A stretch of DNA of 64,000 nucleotides from Apus apus (taxonomy: Eukaryota > Chordata > Aves > Apodiformes > Apodidae), in assembly GCF_020740795.1 (NCBI RefSeq), contig NC_067282.1, positions 129,885,132-129,949,131 on the forward strand. Reading direction: 5' to 3'. How positions within the stretch are numbered: the stretch's first letter is position 1; every line of letters begins with the position of its first letter. The notes below the pieces were generated by a model. That model was given only the letters and a program-made list of their open reading frames with translations, made no database searches and was not told the origin of the DNA. Of the stretch, positions 1 through 12,430 are shown piece after piece. The position numbers were made by a program, and so were the translations under genes.

Positions 1-2160
1 GGTCACCTTCTCAAGAATAATTACAGCAAGATCATGTAGCCACATGATATTTTCTGCTTGTGAAAACTGCTTTGATTTGATTGAATTTATTTTAGGTTTG
101 TACTAGCCCTTCTGTGGGTGTTCCTAACAGTGTTTTACAATAGCCATTTATTTCTTCTTGCTTTTTTTCTTTTCTCCAGAGTGATTTAGTGGAATCTTGC
201 AGTGAGAACAGCAGTATCTGCTGCAGCTTTCTTGTCTCCCTGCAAATTATTGGTAGAAAAAGCTGATGATAATGCTAATAGACTCTGTTTCTTTTGTACA
301 TTCAAATATTGGGCATCTGTAGCTCGGGCCCTGGAGGCTGGTTATTTCTGAACGATTTTACAGAGTTTGTATTTAATTAATAAGTAATTTGACTCTTTTC
401 CTTTTCAGCTTCTAACAAGTGGTAACAGCCTATACTCCAGAAAGTCAAGTAGGATGCTTTTTTTTCCCCCAGTAAGTACTTAGCTCTAGGCCTGGAAAAC
501 AGCCAGAGCACACAGGGACACTGTTCCACAGTAACATTTTGTACCTTATAAAAAAAAAATAACAACAACAACAACAACAGCTGAGTCTCCCATGAAATAA
601 AATGCCTTTCTTTTCCTCCTTCTCTTTATACACAAATATTCATTTATTCATTATACTTCATAAATGCCTGCACACGTACACATTTATACTGAATGCTTCT
701 GCTGAACAAAGGATGTGTTAAGATGTCTTGTATTATTTTTATGAATTTAGTTTGGCTTCCATCAAGCTACTAAGAAAGATCCCCCATCTCAAGGGCTCTG
801 GGGTGAGGGGTTTCTGGGTGTCCAACGGTTTGGATTACTTCAGTTTGGGTGTGTTTCTCTTCAAAAGATCTGAGAAAACCCATCACTTTGAAGGTGTCTC
901 ATGTTGGGCACCTTAAAGCTGAGAGACTGCTGACCCTGGAAAATACTGGCCTGGCAGACTTTACCCATCTGTGCAAATACACCACAATCCAATTAAACCG
1001 TCAGACTTTGCAATTATTTGCAGATTTCCACAACCCAGCAGCAGGAAGCAGATACAGCCTATATTGCATAAGCAAGTTGTTGCAAGCCAGCAAGCCCCAA
1101 AAACCCAGAGGAGAGGTGGACAGCTTGGTGTGGTCTGAAGATGGGCATGCATCACTCACCAGCCTCAAGGGGGCTGCAAACGGATGGTCTCCAGCCCCGA
1201 GAGCCTGTCGACCCACAGCTGAGCTCTGGCCTTGTCTCCGGCAGGATACGATTCAACATCACAATTTGCTGCATGATCCCCTCCATTACAATGTCACAAA
1301 GCTGATTTAGGAGGCTTCTGCAACTGGTCAGTAAAGAAGAAAATACTGTGGGGGCCAAATAAGAGACAAGAGTCGCAGCTCTCCTGTAAACAGTTGTGCC
1401 TTCGTAGCTGAGGGATAGGGAAACAGACACCAAGACGTGGTCTCTCCTGAAAAAGGGAAGAAAGTCCTAACTCAGGAACAGACTATTTCCCCAACCTGCC
1501 TCAGCTGCACTCATGCTTATGTGATAGCAACAGGGAATGAGGGTTTGGAGAAGCGGGAAGATGAATGGGAGGATTTCTGTGGCAGGGCCACATCAGTGTT
1601 TGTAGGGGCCCAGTTCCCACTGCTGGAGAGACCAGGTACTCAGAGGATCAAAAGTACTTAAAGCACTTAGAGTACTCAAAGATACTTTACATTCAAACAC
1701 AGCAGGACGTTTACCCATTTGAAACAAATGACATTCGTTCAAATTTCATGCTAACTTCTTAAAAGCTTGGCCTAAGCTATTTAGAAAGAAAAAAACCCAA
1801 CAAACCAACGACTTCTGATCTGCCTGTGTGTTCTGATTTCTCTACCATCACCATTTCCAGCTGTACATTTTCACCCTGATTTCACCTTCCCCATCAGTGG
1901 AGTGGATGCTGCTGTTTGGCAAGCTGTGGTCACAGCAAGGTCACTGAAGTGCCAGGTTAAATTATCAATAAAGGAGGGATAGAGAGGGTGTTTTTTTAAT
2001 ACTCATTGTAGCTCCAAAGTCCGTTTCACAGCACAGCCCTGCCAACAACTGCATTGGCAGGACCCACAGGTTAATATCTGGTGGAGCAGGGGAAGGCACT
2101 GACTCCTTTGGCCACTGTAGCATTCTTGCTTGGCCCCCAGTGCCCAGCCACAGAAGGGAT
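1..2160. other. Intergenic, no supported gene
   Basis: Unique AT-leaning sequence. Open frames are short (153 codons or fewer), overlap each other on both strands and resemble no family I know. Confidence 0.6.
561..579 (+). repeat. (AAC)6 microsatellite after an A-run
   Basis: Six AAC units after nine or ten A residues. Confidence 0.9.
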
Positions 2161-2216
2161 CATAGAATCATTAAGGTTGGAAAAGACCTCTAAGATCATC
2201 AAGTCCAACCCTTATT
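2161..2216 (-). mobile_element. CR1 3'-end fragment
   Basis: A short match to the CR1 3' terminus in minus orientation, from CATAGAATCATTAAGGTTGG to AAGTCCAACC. Severe 5' truncation is typical of CR1. Confidence 0.75.
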
Positions 2217-5200
2217 TGACTTGGATTGGATTCCCAGTCCCTGGCTGGCCTTTGTGGGTCCCTACTCTAGCTGGTATTTCCATGCAAGGGAAGAGGAAGA
2301 TCCCCCCAAGCAAATAAGCTGTTTTCACTAGCTGTGGGGTTGCTGGATCCCTCTGCACTGTGGGCAGATGTGTAAGGAGGAGGTCTGCTGAAACCAGCAC
2401 TTGGAGCAAGGATCTGACAGGTTAATGAACAGGAAAGGTTGAGAAGGAAAGCGCTGGCCTCACACCAGCCGCTCTCAGGACACGCTGTAGTCACCACCTG
2501 TGGCTGCTGCAGGCTTTCCTGGTAACCCTGACACTGCAGCAAGCACCAAGCCCTGCACAAGCCACAACATCTGCTGGAAGAGGAGCTGAAGGAGGTGAAA
2601 TTGCCCTACATTGGGGTACCAGCCTGTTCGGGATGCCCAGCTCAGTTGGGTGAGCCTGTGCCATTCTGGCAGCCGGCCTTGGGCTGCAGGGGAGATAGAT
2701 GCTTGTTCCCTCTCAAGACCCAGAGCCACAAAGGTGCCCAAACTCTTCCCTTCCAGAAATTAGGAGGAATCAGCCCTTTCAAATCATGACTGTATCCTCC
2801 CCCACAGCACAGAGCTCATACAGCACCCCCCTTTTAGATCCTACTTGCACCCCACCTAACACATTCTTCTGGGTCACCTGGCCTGGGGCTTCTCTGTTGT
2901 CTTTTGAGGTTGTTTCATGTTCAGGGCCTGAAATTTAGGTTGGTTTTTGTGTGTGTGGTTTTTTTTAATGGATACAAATGTTATTAATCGTCTCTATTTC
3001 TTTGTTCTCATATTTAGTTCTGTCATGCAAAATGAAAATGTTTCATCAGAGAACCAACAGACTCTAAGATAAGCAGTTCAGTGATCTTGTCTGAACTTCC
3101 ATTTGAAAATGGATTCAAGAAGGGTGATGTTCTAGCCCTGTGGTGTAGGCATCCTCCATAGAAACAAGGAAAAAAAACAGGCAAGAAATGGGATGAAAAA
3201 GCAGAAAACTTAAACAAACAGTGCCTAAAGCATCCTTCTCTACTTGCTTTACACAGCTAAGGCTTTTAAACTGAAGGCTGGGGCTTGTCTCTGCTACTGC
3301 TGATATACCCCCTTTCTTCTTATTCCTGTGGAGTATCTTCTTGCCAGCTCCTGCATCACTTTCTGGGAATAAGCTGAACTCTTCTAGCAAGCAAAAGATC
3401 TCAGAGTTTGTCAGCTAACAGTCCACGGACCTGCAGTTAGTGTTGGCTCATCATTTCTGGGGCAGTTTCCAGGGGTCTGTGGAACTCGCTATGGTCACAG
3501 AGGACAGGATTCAAGTCACCTAATTTTAGCTGCCTAATATGGGATGGCTTAGTCTAAGCTACTCACTTCCCCAGAAAATGGAGCACCCATAAGAGGACTA
3601 GTCATCCTTCTTCCCTTGGACACCAACAGGACAGGTGAATCACGCCCTGGATAGGCCTGTGTCTGTTCACTGTCTATGGAGATCACCTGTATGTCTAGTT
3701 CAGACTGGATGCAAACTTCTAGTCAGGCAAAGTTAAGCATGTTGAATCCTACCCACAGCACTGGCATCTCCCCATGGTTTCCATTTGCAGCAGTCCTGTA
3801 ACAGATGCTGAGAATACATTAAATGCTTTCCTAATGTCACATTCCCATGTCTGCAATCACGTTAATTGCCTCAGTGAAGTTTTGCAATTGCAAAGGAGCA
3901 GGAAGCCATCTGCAAAGGAATCTGTCTGTTAAGATGTGGCCTCTACTCTGAAAGTGCTTGAAAAGCCCCAGCACATTTCTTGGGCTAAAGATATAAAAAT
4001 AAAGGTCAGACTCCTGCAGCAATATGGAAAGTATCCAGAATGCACTCCAGTGATCCAAGGAATAGACTGACTTTTGCTTCAGGACTGTGCTAATTAAATA
4101 CTGCTAACTACATCTGAATAGAATTAAGTCTAATTTAAGGCCTTTTCTGAGCTCCAGGGCAATGGAGGCTTGTCCTAAAAAAAGAAATTGCCGACTGCTG
4201 ACAACAGGTGTCAGCAACAGAAGCAGCTGAACTCGGGCTGAATGTGAATTAGCTGCAAGTGTAGACATGGACAAACTAAGTTCAGAGCCATTCCTGCAGC
4301 CATGCTGAAGACCTCCCCGGGAACATGGAGGAACATGGGGAGAAAACCAGATATGAACTAGAAGAGACCTGAGTGCAGCTGCCCTTGCCAACGTGTGCAG
4401 ATAATCAGCACAGCTCTAATTTTTGAGGGGTAGATAAGGTTTGTTTTAGCACCACACATGCCAGAAGTACCGTAGGTTCCCATTGGAGTTCCTGGATGGC
4501 AGCCAAGAGGAATATTTTGCAAAGAGTACTCACTCCCTCTTACTTCTTCATCCTGCCCTGCAGTCTGCAGGGATTCCCTAAATGAGGGACCAGATGTTTT
4601 GCTTCTCTCTTCCAGTTTTCCAGCCTCATATCCCCCACACTCCTCCTTCCCTGTGTCCTCAGGTGCACACTGCTTTGTGCACCCATGTCAAATCAAGCAG
4701 GAAAGGTCCCACAAAGGCACTTGGTAAACAAGAGAACACCATCAGCCCCAGTGCCCCTCTCACTGGCTGCTGTTTTGCTACCATTTCCTGCTGGCTCCTA
4801 CACTGTCTCTCTCATCATGTTTTTTTGCAACATCCTGTGTCTCTTCTTCTCCCCCTTGCTATTTTGCTTTTAAATATACATTTAAGTTGTTTTGTTTCCA
4901 TGCCCTTTCTCAGTAATTTATCCCATATGTGTGCATGACTCTTCACATGAAATGCTTTTGCCCAAGTCTGTCTTTGCAACCAGATTTTTATGTTTTGGTT
5001 TTATTTTTTTAATATCTTTTTTGCCATCATGCTCCTTTTCTCCACTGCTTTTAAAACCAGGCCTATTTAACCCTCTGACAGCCCTTCTCCACCTCCAGAA
5101 GTGCAACTATCAATTTGATGCAGCCCCACATCTTTTGTTCCTCATCCATATACTGTCCCTCCCCACCAAGAGAGCAAGAAAAACAGGTTTGCAGTTGGTA

Positions 5201-6594
5201 TTTATTAACAGAACAAAACCAGCAGGTTTAAATTCCTCTGGGCTTGTTTTTGTTTTGGTAAAAAGAAAGGGTAGGGGAGCACTGACAGCTGAGGACACAC
5301 ACCCAGGCTCTGTGCTGAGCAGGGCACCTGCTCTTCCACAGGGGCAAGGAGGAAGAAGGCAGCAAATCCAGACTTGGAGAGAGGGAGGGCAGTTTCATCC
5401 AGTTCAAAAGAGTTGCACCCATTTACACCCACTCCAAATTAACAGCTCTGTTTTAATTTAGCTTCATATCTCCTACTAGAGTAACTCCTCCTCTGAGTCC
5501 CATTACAAAACAGAAGTTTTGCCAGGAGTTAATGGTGTTGGATCAAGCTCACAGGCTTTCTCCGTTTATAAGCATTAGCACTTTCAAGTAGGTTAGATTT
5601 CCTGTAAAGGAAGGAAAGCAAATTTCTGCTCCTGATTTGTGACAAAGCTGTGTAATGGGCTATGATCCATACCTGAGCCCAGAAGAAAAGCCTTCAGTTC
5701 TGTGTCAAGGAAAATAATTTGTGCCTATGCTGAACTTTCCACTGATAGCAGCTAACAATATGCTTGAAGGATGCACATGCTTAACACTGACTTCAGAAAG
5801 CTTGAAGGAGTAAAAGACAAATGGAGGCAATGGGTAGAGATTGGGACCATCACTGGTGTCAGTGTGGAACTGATGCAGCCATCTTCTTGGACATTGCTCA
5901 TCAGGAACACCTAACTCAATAGATCATTTCCATCTCCCCTTTTAGGAGCTAGGGATATCTAGCTAAAGAGCAGCTAGGAAGATTCACTGAGGAAACAAGG
6001 CTGCAGCTACAAGGCCACCAAATTTCCATGCCTTCCCATGGGATTTGCCAGGGCAGGTGAAAAGTCCTCACTTGGAAAGGATGAGTCTGAACTCATTTGG
6101 GTCTGAACTTAACTCAAATTGACCAAATGTTTTGCCTATATGTCTAATAGCAGAAAACTTTTCTATGGGAAGATAATTCACTTGCACCTGAGAGATGACC
6201 TTCCATGCCGTATTTTATTCTCTTTTTGTTTGCTTGTGTTTTAAATAGAGTGCATCAGATAAATCAGGCTGTTTATCAGAGGGAATTCCACTGGGAACAC
6301 GCAAGTTCGGTACTGAAATCATACCACCAAGCCCCTTTGTATACTAAAAAGAGCTAGTTAAACAAACATCCAATTATACAAAGGAATAATTGTATCAAAA
6401 CCCACTGCCAAATCTACCATTCACTTTCTGCTGCAACTCCTATGCAGGGTGGTGAAGACTGCAGAGACCATCTACACCAATTTCCCAGGGTACTTTGGTT
6501 TTTAAAGGATGATGAAGTTTTCAACAATGAATATTCCTATTCCTAGCAAACATTTCTATACTGGCATGCTGATGATGACTGTAGTGAGGTTAAG
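2217..6594. other. Intergenic, no supported gene
   Basis: No exon, RNA gene or clear repeat recognised. A stretch near 3520-3560 (CACCTAATTTTAGCTGCCTA) may be an old amniote repeat. The 189-codon open frame at 4892-5461 is low-complexity and unrelated to any known protein. Confidence 0.6.
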
Positions 6595-7440
6595 AGTGTA
6601 CCAGTAAGTCGAAAGGTCCATCTAGTTCGATTTCCTGTCTCTGACACTGGCTAAAAGCAGTCCAGTGAATAATGTATGATCAGAGGAAGCATATAACGCT
6701 ATTTCCCAAGAGTCTTCTCCCAAAATCTAATGGTTTGAGACTCAGGAATTTCCTGGTGTGCTTGTGTTTAATAACCCAGGATGGATTTCCCTTCTGCAAA
6801 CTTGTTCAATCACCACTTGAGCCTGTGTAAACTCTTAACACCCACATCTGCTGTCGAGGAGTCCCAGGGCTTCACTACGCCTGGTGGGAAGAGCCGCTCC
6901 ACTCAACCTTGGTTATTCCAAACTGTCACCCTGACAGCTCCTTTCCTTTGTGCTGGAAGAGGTAGTGAATAATCACCCCCTCCAAGACACAAATGAGTTT
7001 GTAGGCTTCTGTCAAAGACCTGTTCCATCAGTCTTCTCCCAGGCCGAGAAATTAGGAAAGCTTAAAAGAGCTGGCTTAATTAATTGTTGCTCATAAGGAA
7101 GCGGTCCCGTGCCTTGGATGACCTTTTTTATCCTTCTCTGAACATCTTCCAGTTCTGCATGTCTTTTCTGAGGTGGGAAGAGAAGAACTGCTCGAGGATG
7201 TGGGCACGCCACAGATGTGTACAGGGGCAGAGTGAAGATTTCTGATTTGCTCACTAAAATGAGAGGAGGTCTTTGACCTCTGCTGATCCCTGAGGCGGCT
7301 TCCTGTCTCACAGCCCACAACAGCGGTCCTCCAGGTACTCAGCCCATTGTTTTCTGTGTGGGGCAAGACCACTTTTTCCCATATGTATCACTCCAGGTTT
7401 ATCCACAGTGACACTAAGAAGGTATCCACGCTGCTGTATC
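6595..7440 (-). mobile_element. Ancient, diverged CR1-like LINE fragment
   Basis: Minus-strand landmarks are recognisable though heavily mutated. They include a 3' part with AAGGTCCATCTAGTTC and TTCCTGTCTCTGACA at about 6613-6645, an internal part with TCTTCTCCCAGGC, CATAAGGAAGCGG and CCTTCTCTGAACATCTTCCAG at about 7030-7150, and a 5' part with CCCATATGTATCACTCCAGG at about 7378. This spacing matches older amniote CR1 families (turtle/crocodile type) better than the young avian CR1 copies elsewhere here. No open frame survives. Confidence 0.6.
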
Positions 7441-7877
7441 CACTCAGCCTAAGCCTCTTCTTGCTGCTGCTCAGCTTTTACATACCCTCTTTTCAGCCCA
7501 GTGCTCCTGCATGACTCACTCTCACTGTGCCCACAGTGCATGTGATAGTTGCAACTTGAAGGACTGGCTTTCATCTAGGTGTTGAGCCAGAGGTGCGGAG
7601 GTGAGATGCCCAGTCCTGGCAGGATAACTGTGAAGGCAACCACACACAGAACCTTGGGATCAGACACCTGCTTACCTGGCCATTTACACATATCTCTGCT
7701 CCTCACAGCCAAGCCAAACTGACCACTTCTGACTATAGCCTGTTCTCATAGTTGTAAACGCAATGGATGGCTTGTCGGCCACTTCCTGACACATCCTGTA
7801 AGAACCAAACGGCAAGATTTAGAAACCTAACTTGTCAGCCTTTGTCCCATTACTCTGCCTATGTGGGTTACCAGTTT

Positions 7878-8065
7878 GGTGAGACACTGGCACAGGTTGC
7901 TCAGGGAGGCTGTGGATGCCCCCCACCTGAAAGTGTTCAAGGTCAGGCTGGGTGGGGCTCTGAGCATCCTGGTCTAGTGGGAGGTGTCCCTGCCCATGGG
8001 CAGGGGGGTTGGAACTGGATGATCTTTAAGGTCCTTTCCAGCTCCAGCCATTCTATGGTTCTATG
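7878..8065 (+). mobile_element. CR1 3'-end fragment
   Basis: Plus-orientation CR1 3' end: CACAGGTTGCTCAGGGAGGC, a middle with GTGTTCAAGGTCAGGCTGG, then GGAACTGGATGATCTTTAAG and the terminal TTCTATGGTTCTATG tail. Confidence 0.85.
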
Positions 8066-11000
8066 TTTTATTTAAATGTTTCTTATTATGCACTGGTACT
8101 TTTTCTTGCCATTTGCAGTCCTTGCTGTGTCCTTGGGTGAGATAGTGAATCCATTAAAATCAGGCTGATCACACAAGAGACCACCCAGCTCCTGGGTCAG
8201 CACCTGAATCCCCCGCCCAGCACCTGCACCCCCTGCTCAGCACCGCTCACCTACTTCTGTGCTCTTTAAGCACATACCCAGCCCCAGAACCAGTGACTCC
8301 AGTTGGGAGATGGAGCTGGGTTTTATTCCTCTGCTCCCGAGGGTTAGAGCTGGGGTATACCTCTGGTCACCTGTGCAGAAGGCAGGTGCAGAGCACAGCT
8401 CTGAGGATCAAGAGGTAGACACAAGCAGGGCATGGCACTGTCTGACCTTTGCCTCCCTGGATCTGGTCCAGAGGGGCTGAGGAGCAAAGAGACCTGAGCA
8501 TCATCTGCCCCCTGCAACCCATTTAGATATCAAAGCTTCTCTAGAGAAGCCAGAACTATAACCAGGCAGAGGGCAAATCTAACATGTTTAAGAAGACTTT
8601 CATGGCTAGGCATGCCAAAACAGAGATACTAAGACAGGACCTGAAGTATTTGGGATTTGGTTTTAATTTGTGTCATAGGCACATGCTTTATTTATGTGTA
8701 GAGTGACTACTCAGTTAATTTTACAGTGCACATAAACATGAACTACTTGGTACAAGATTCATTTTTATGTGAATGTAAAACATGATTGATGAAAGAAAAC
8801 CCAGATATTGTAAGATATTTCATCTGAACCATTTCAAAGTGAATCTGATAAAAGCCAAACAGAACACAAATCTGTATTACATTAAAGCACCCCCCACCAC
8901 TCCCTCCACCCCTACTCATGAAGTCATTTAAGTGATTTGGGGAAAAAATGCAAGCTTGGAAAATCAGCCTATTGCTAAACTGCAGGATTAAAAAACTGCA
9001 GCTGCAGAAAGCAAACTCTCATTGACTTAACTAGGAGCAAATATTACTCTTGTTTCCTAAAGCCTTGTAGGTTAATGCCAAGGAATTTGGGACAAGAATA
9101 TAAATCACCTTAAGCCTGCATGTCACGGGCTGTGTCATCTAAAGTCCTCTCTTTACCAATCTATAAAACGTATTTAAAAAAAAAGGGGGGGGGGGGGGGA
9201 ATAAGCTAACCTAATTTTTTACTATTTGTATTACCAGAATCTATGCTTCACCATGCATTTATCGTCAGTCTGAAGGATGGTGATTAACAGTAAGGTGATA
9301 AAATTGAGCTGCTCACAAAGATTCTTAGATTGTTTTCCTTACAGGAGTTCAGATGGGTTTTACTACGGGATCATATGGGATCAGAAATCAGATAGAAAAA
9401 AAAGGTAGCAGGATGTGACTTGCAAGAATGTAGGCTCATCATTTTGTGAAGAGCCACAAGTCATGAGCAGTAGTCTTATGGTTGACTGCTAGCCAAGTGC
9501 TGATAAGCTGATAAGCCTTGAAAGCACTCATGTCATAGGGTGCTAAACGTGTTCAAATGACAGAAAACTAATCTAAGAAACCCATAAACACTCTGTGGCC
9601 CAGGAATTTAACCATAAACAGGGTGATTTCCAGAGTGTACTGTTGAGTCAGAAGACCTCAGGAAGAGGTAAAGGCTCCAGAGGCTCAGTGGTCACTTGGG
9701 TTGGCTGCTGAAGACCCTGCCCAGAGAAGAGCACAAAGCAAAGCAGTGCCCAACACATGGTGGCACTTACTGCAAGTGAGCAAAATATGGATGATAATTG
9801 CTGCTGCAATGATTGAAACAGCCCCAGGAAAGACACAGGGAAAAATGAGGCACTGAGGGGAATATGCTGTGAGGAGAACAAATGGCCCAACTCTGTAAGT
9901 AAAAAGACACCTCTGGTATATCTGTCCTCCCACAGCACTGTGGCTCATCAGCTTACAGGCTCTGTTGCAGTCAGGAACCTCTGGTTGCTGTTCTTGCCAG
10001 CTTCCCACAGGGGCATCTTCCCAAAAGGATCTCATCTCCACCTACTGCCTGTCTTCCAACTGTGGGCCCTTCCCAGCAGGGCACCTACCTCACTCAGCAA
10101 GGTCTGACTGAAAGTTTTCAAATATACTTGTGTTTCTTACTATTCACCCTGCTCACAAGAAACCTGGAGATCCCCTGCTTGGGAAGGATGATGGAGATCT
10201 TCCCACTGTCTTTAACTCTTTCTTGGGCCAAGGGGGAGTACTTGTGGCATGAAAAGAGGCAGTCTCATAAACTCCTAACTGTTCTTTGAAGACCTTTTTG
10301 CAAGACTTGTTGGTAAGAGGATGGCCATTCAAGAACTCTTTCTGTGAGGATGGCCATGAGGAGAACAAATGAGGTGCAGAGCCACAGCACACAGCACTTT
10401 TGAAATTTTCAGAGATGTAAGGTTTCGTAAAGGTTTCTCTAAACAACACTCCCTACCCATACAACAAGGACTTTTTCTTTATTTCTTGAAAATTAATCAG
10501 TCAGCATACATGAAGAGTATCTCTAAAGAATGCAAAGTAGTGCCTTCTTGAAAAATCCATGCTGATTTCTGTAATTTACAGATAAAGACAACTGAACATT
10601 AATTTCAGAATTTACCCAAGAGATTCAGCAGTAGTGTATTTTACAAGTTATTCTGACACCAGATGCAAGGCTGGGCTAGAAACATACCTTGGTTGAATTA
10701 TCTTGCAGATTTCAAAATATGCCAGACCATGTCAGTAAGAAAGCAGAAGAGATCAGAACCAAGTTCCCAGGGAAGGCACACAAACAATGACTCAGAAAGG
10801 AAGTCTGTGAAATGTGGAGAAATACTCTGTAATTACTTCTTTAGTTTTGTTTTTCTTTATTCAAAACAATTAAACAAGAGAACATGAAACATGAAAAATC
10901 AACATCCAGGAGGAATAAAGAACATAGCCCAGACTAAGTTCATTATTTATGAATACCTACCACCTCCACAAAATAAAACAGATTCCATGCCAGGAAACCT

Positions 11001-11299
11001 CTCTGGCGAAATGCAGGAAGGTGTACCTTGCTAACTATGATCAAAAGGGAGAGGAAATCATATTCTACTTAAGCAGTAGCCTGACTCACATTAAAATAAG
11101 GGAAAGCTCTCCATCAACCTCAAAGGGAGCTGGATGTAGAAGAGGAATTGAAAATGAGCTGCAAGCAAAGGTTGTCCTTCCACCTTTCTTGATAAATTCT
11201 TCCAGCCCAAGGCCGTGCCCTGTCCAGGCAACACATTTCTGGATCAAAACATGCCACTTCTTTATATAAGTCACATGCCTGTGGCAGAAGAGAGGACAA
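8066..11299. other. Intergenic, no supported gene
   Basis: Apart from the A9G15 tract, nothing is recognised. A minus-strand 118-codon frame at 9685-10041 has one hydrophobic stretch but no family resemblance or splice context. Confidence 0.6.
9176..9199 (+). repeat. A9G15 homopolymer junction
   Basis: Nine A residues run directly into fifteen G residues. The G run could form a quadruplex, and the exact length is a likely assembly error point. Confidence 0.9.
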
Positions 11300-12430
11300 T
11301 CATAGAATCATCAAGGTTGGAAAAGACCTTCGAGGTCATCAAGTCTGACTATCTGCTCTACAACCCCCAACCACTAAACCATCTCACTCAGCACCACATC
11401 CACCCATATTTTTTCCACCTCCAGGGACAGTGCCTCTACCACATCCCTGGGCAGCCAGTTCCAATGCTTCACTGCTCTTTCTGTGATGAAACTTTTCCTA
11501 ATATCCCACCTGAACCTCCCCTGGTACAACTTGACCCCATTTCCTCTTGTCCTATCACTAGTCACTGGGGAGAAGAGCCCAACACCTGCCTCACTACAAC
11601 CTCCTCTCAGGTAGTTGTAGAGAGCAACGAGGTCTTCCCTCAGCCTCCTCTTCTCCAGGCTGAGCAGCCCCAGCTCCCTCAGCCTCTCCTCATAAGACCT
11701 CTTCTCCAGACCCCTCATCAGCCTCGTTGCCCTTCTCTGCACCCTCTCCAGCACCTCCATGTCCTTCCTATGCTGTGGTGCCCAAACCTGCACACAATGC
11801 TTGAGGTGCAGCTTCACCAAGGCTGAGTACAGGGGCAGGATCACCTCCCTGCTCCTGCTGGTCACACTATTCCTGATGCAGGCCAGGATGCTGTTGGCCC
11901 TCTTGGCCACCTGGGCACACTGCTGGCTCATGTTCAGCTGGCTGTCAGTCAGCACCCCGAGGTCCCTCCCTGCTGGGCAGCTCTCCAGCCACTCCTCCCC
12001 AAGCCTGTGGTGCTGCTGGGGGTTGTTGTGGCCAAAGTGCAGGACCCAACATTTGGCCTTATGCAATTGGCCTTGGCCCATCAATCAAGCCTGTCTAGAT
12101 CCCTCTGCAGAGCCTCCCTGCCCTCAAGCAGATCAACACTCTCACCCAACTTAGTGTCATCTGCAAACTAACTGAAGGTGCACATGATCCCCTCATCCAA
12201 GTCATCAATAAAGATGTCAAACAGGAGCAGCCCCAGCACTGAGCCCTGGGGAACACCACTCCTGACTGGCCACCAACTGGATTTAACTCCATTGAACACA
12301 ATTCTTTGGACCTGGCTGTCCAACCAGTTTTTTATCCAGCAAAGCATGTGCACATCCAAGCCATGAGCAGCCAGCTTCTCTAGGAGAATGCTTTGGGAAA
12401 CTGTGTCAAAGGGAGGAGAAAAGCCCTGCA
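11300..12430 (-). mobile_element. CR1 LINE, 1.1 kb, with C-terminal reverse transcriptase sequence
   Basis: The longest well-preserved young CR1 here. The minus-strand reading gives reverse-transcriptase landmarks in order: [13 protein letters not shown] and the GVPQGSVLG motif (frame at 12168-12443), then an FADDTKLG-type catalytic box near 12150-12170, then a 236-codon open C-terminal stretch (11374-12084) ending in the CR1 signature [12 protein letters not shown] and NWLPRDVV. The two parts are in different frames, so at least one frameshift separates them. The element is 5' truncated inside the RT domain and cannot be autonomous. The 3' terminus is at 11301 (CATAGAATCATCAAGG on +). Confidence 0.92.

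Noticed and set aside
9648..10041. Minus-strand 118-codon frame with a hydrophobic segment resembling a membrane span
   Set aside because: No recognisable family, no splice sites or promoter context, and an overlapping frame of similar length on the same strand.
11215..12154. Plus-strand frames of 131-203 codons rich in P, Q and L
   Set aside because: They are antisense to the CR1 reverse-transcriptase sequence.
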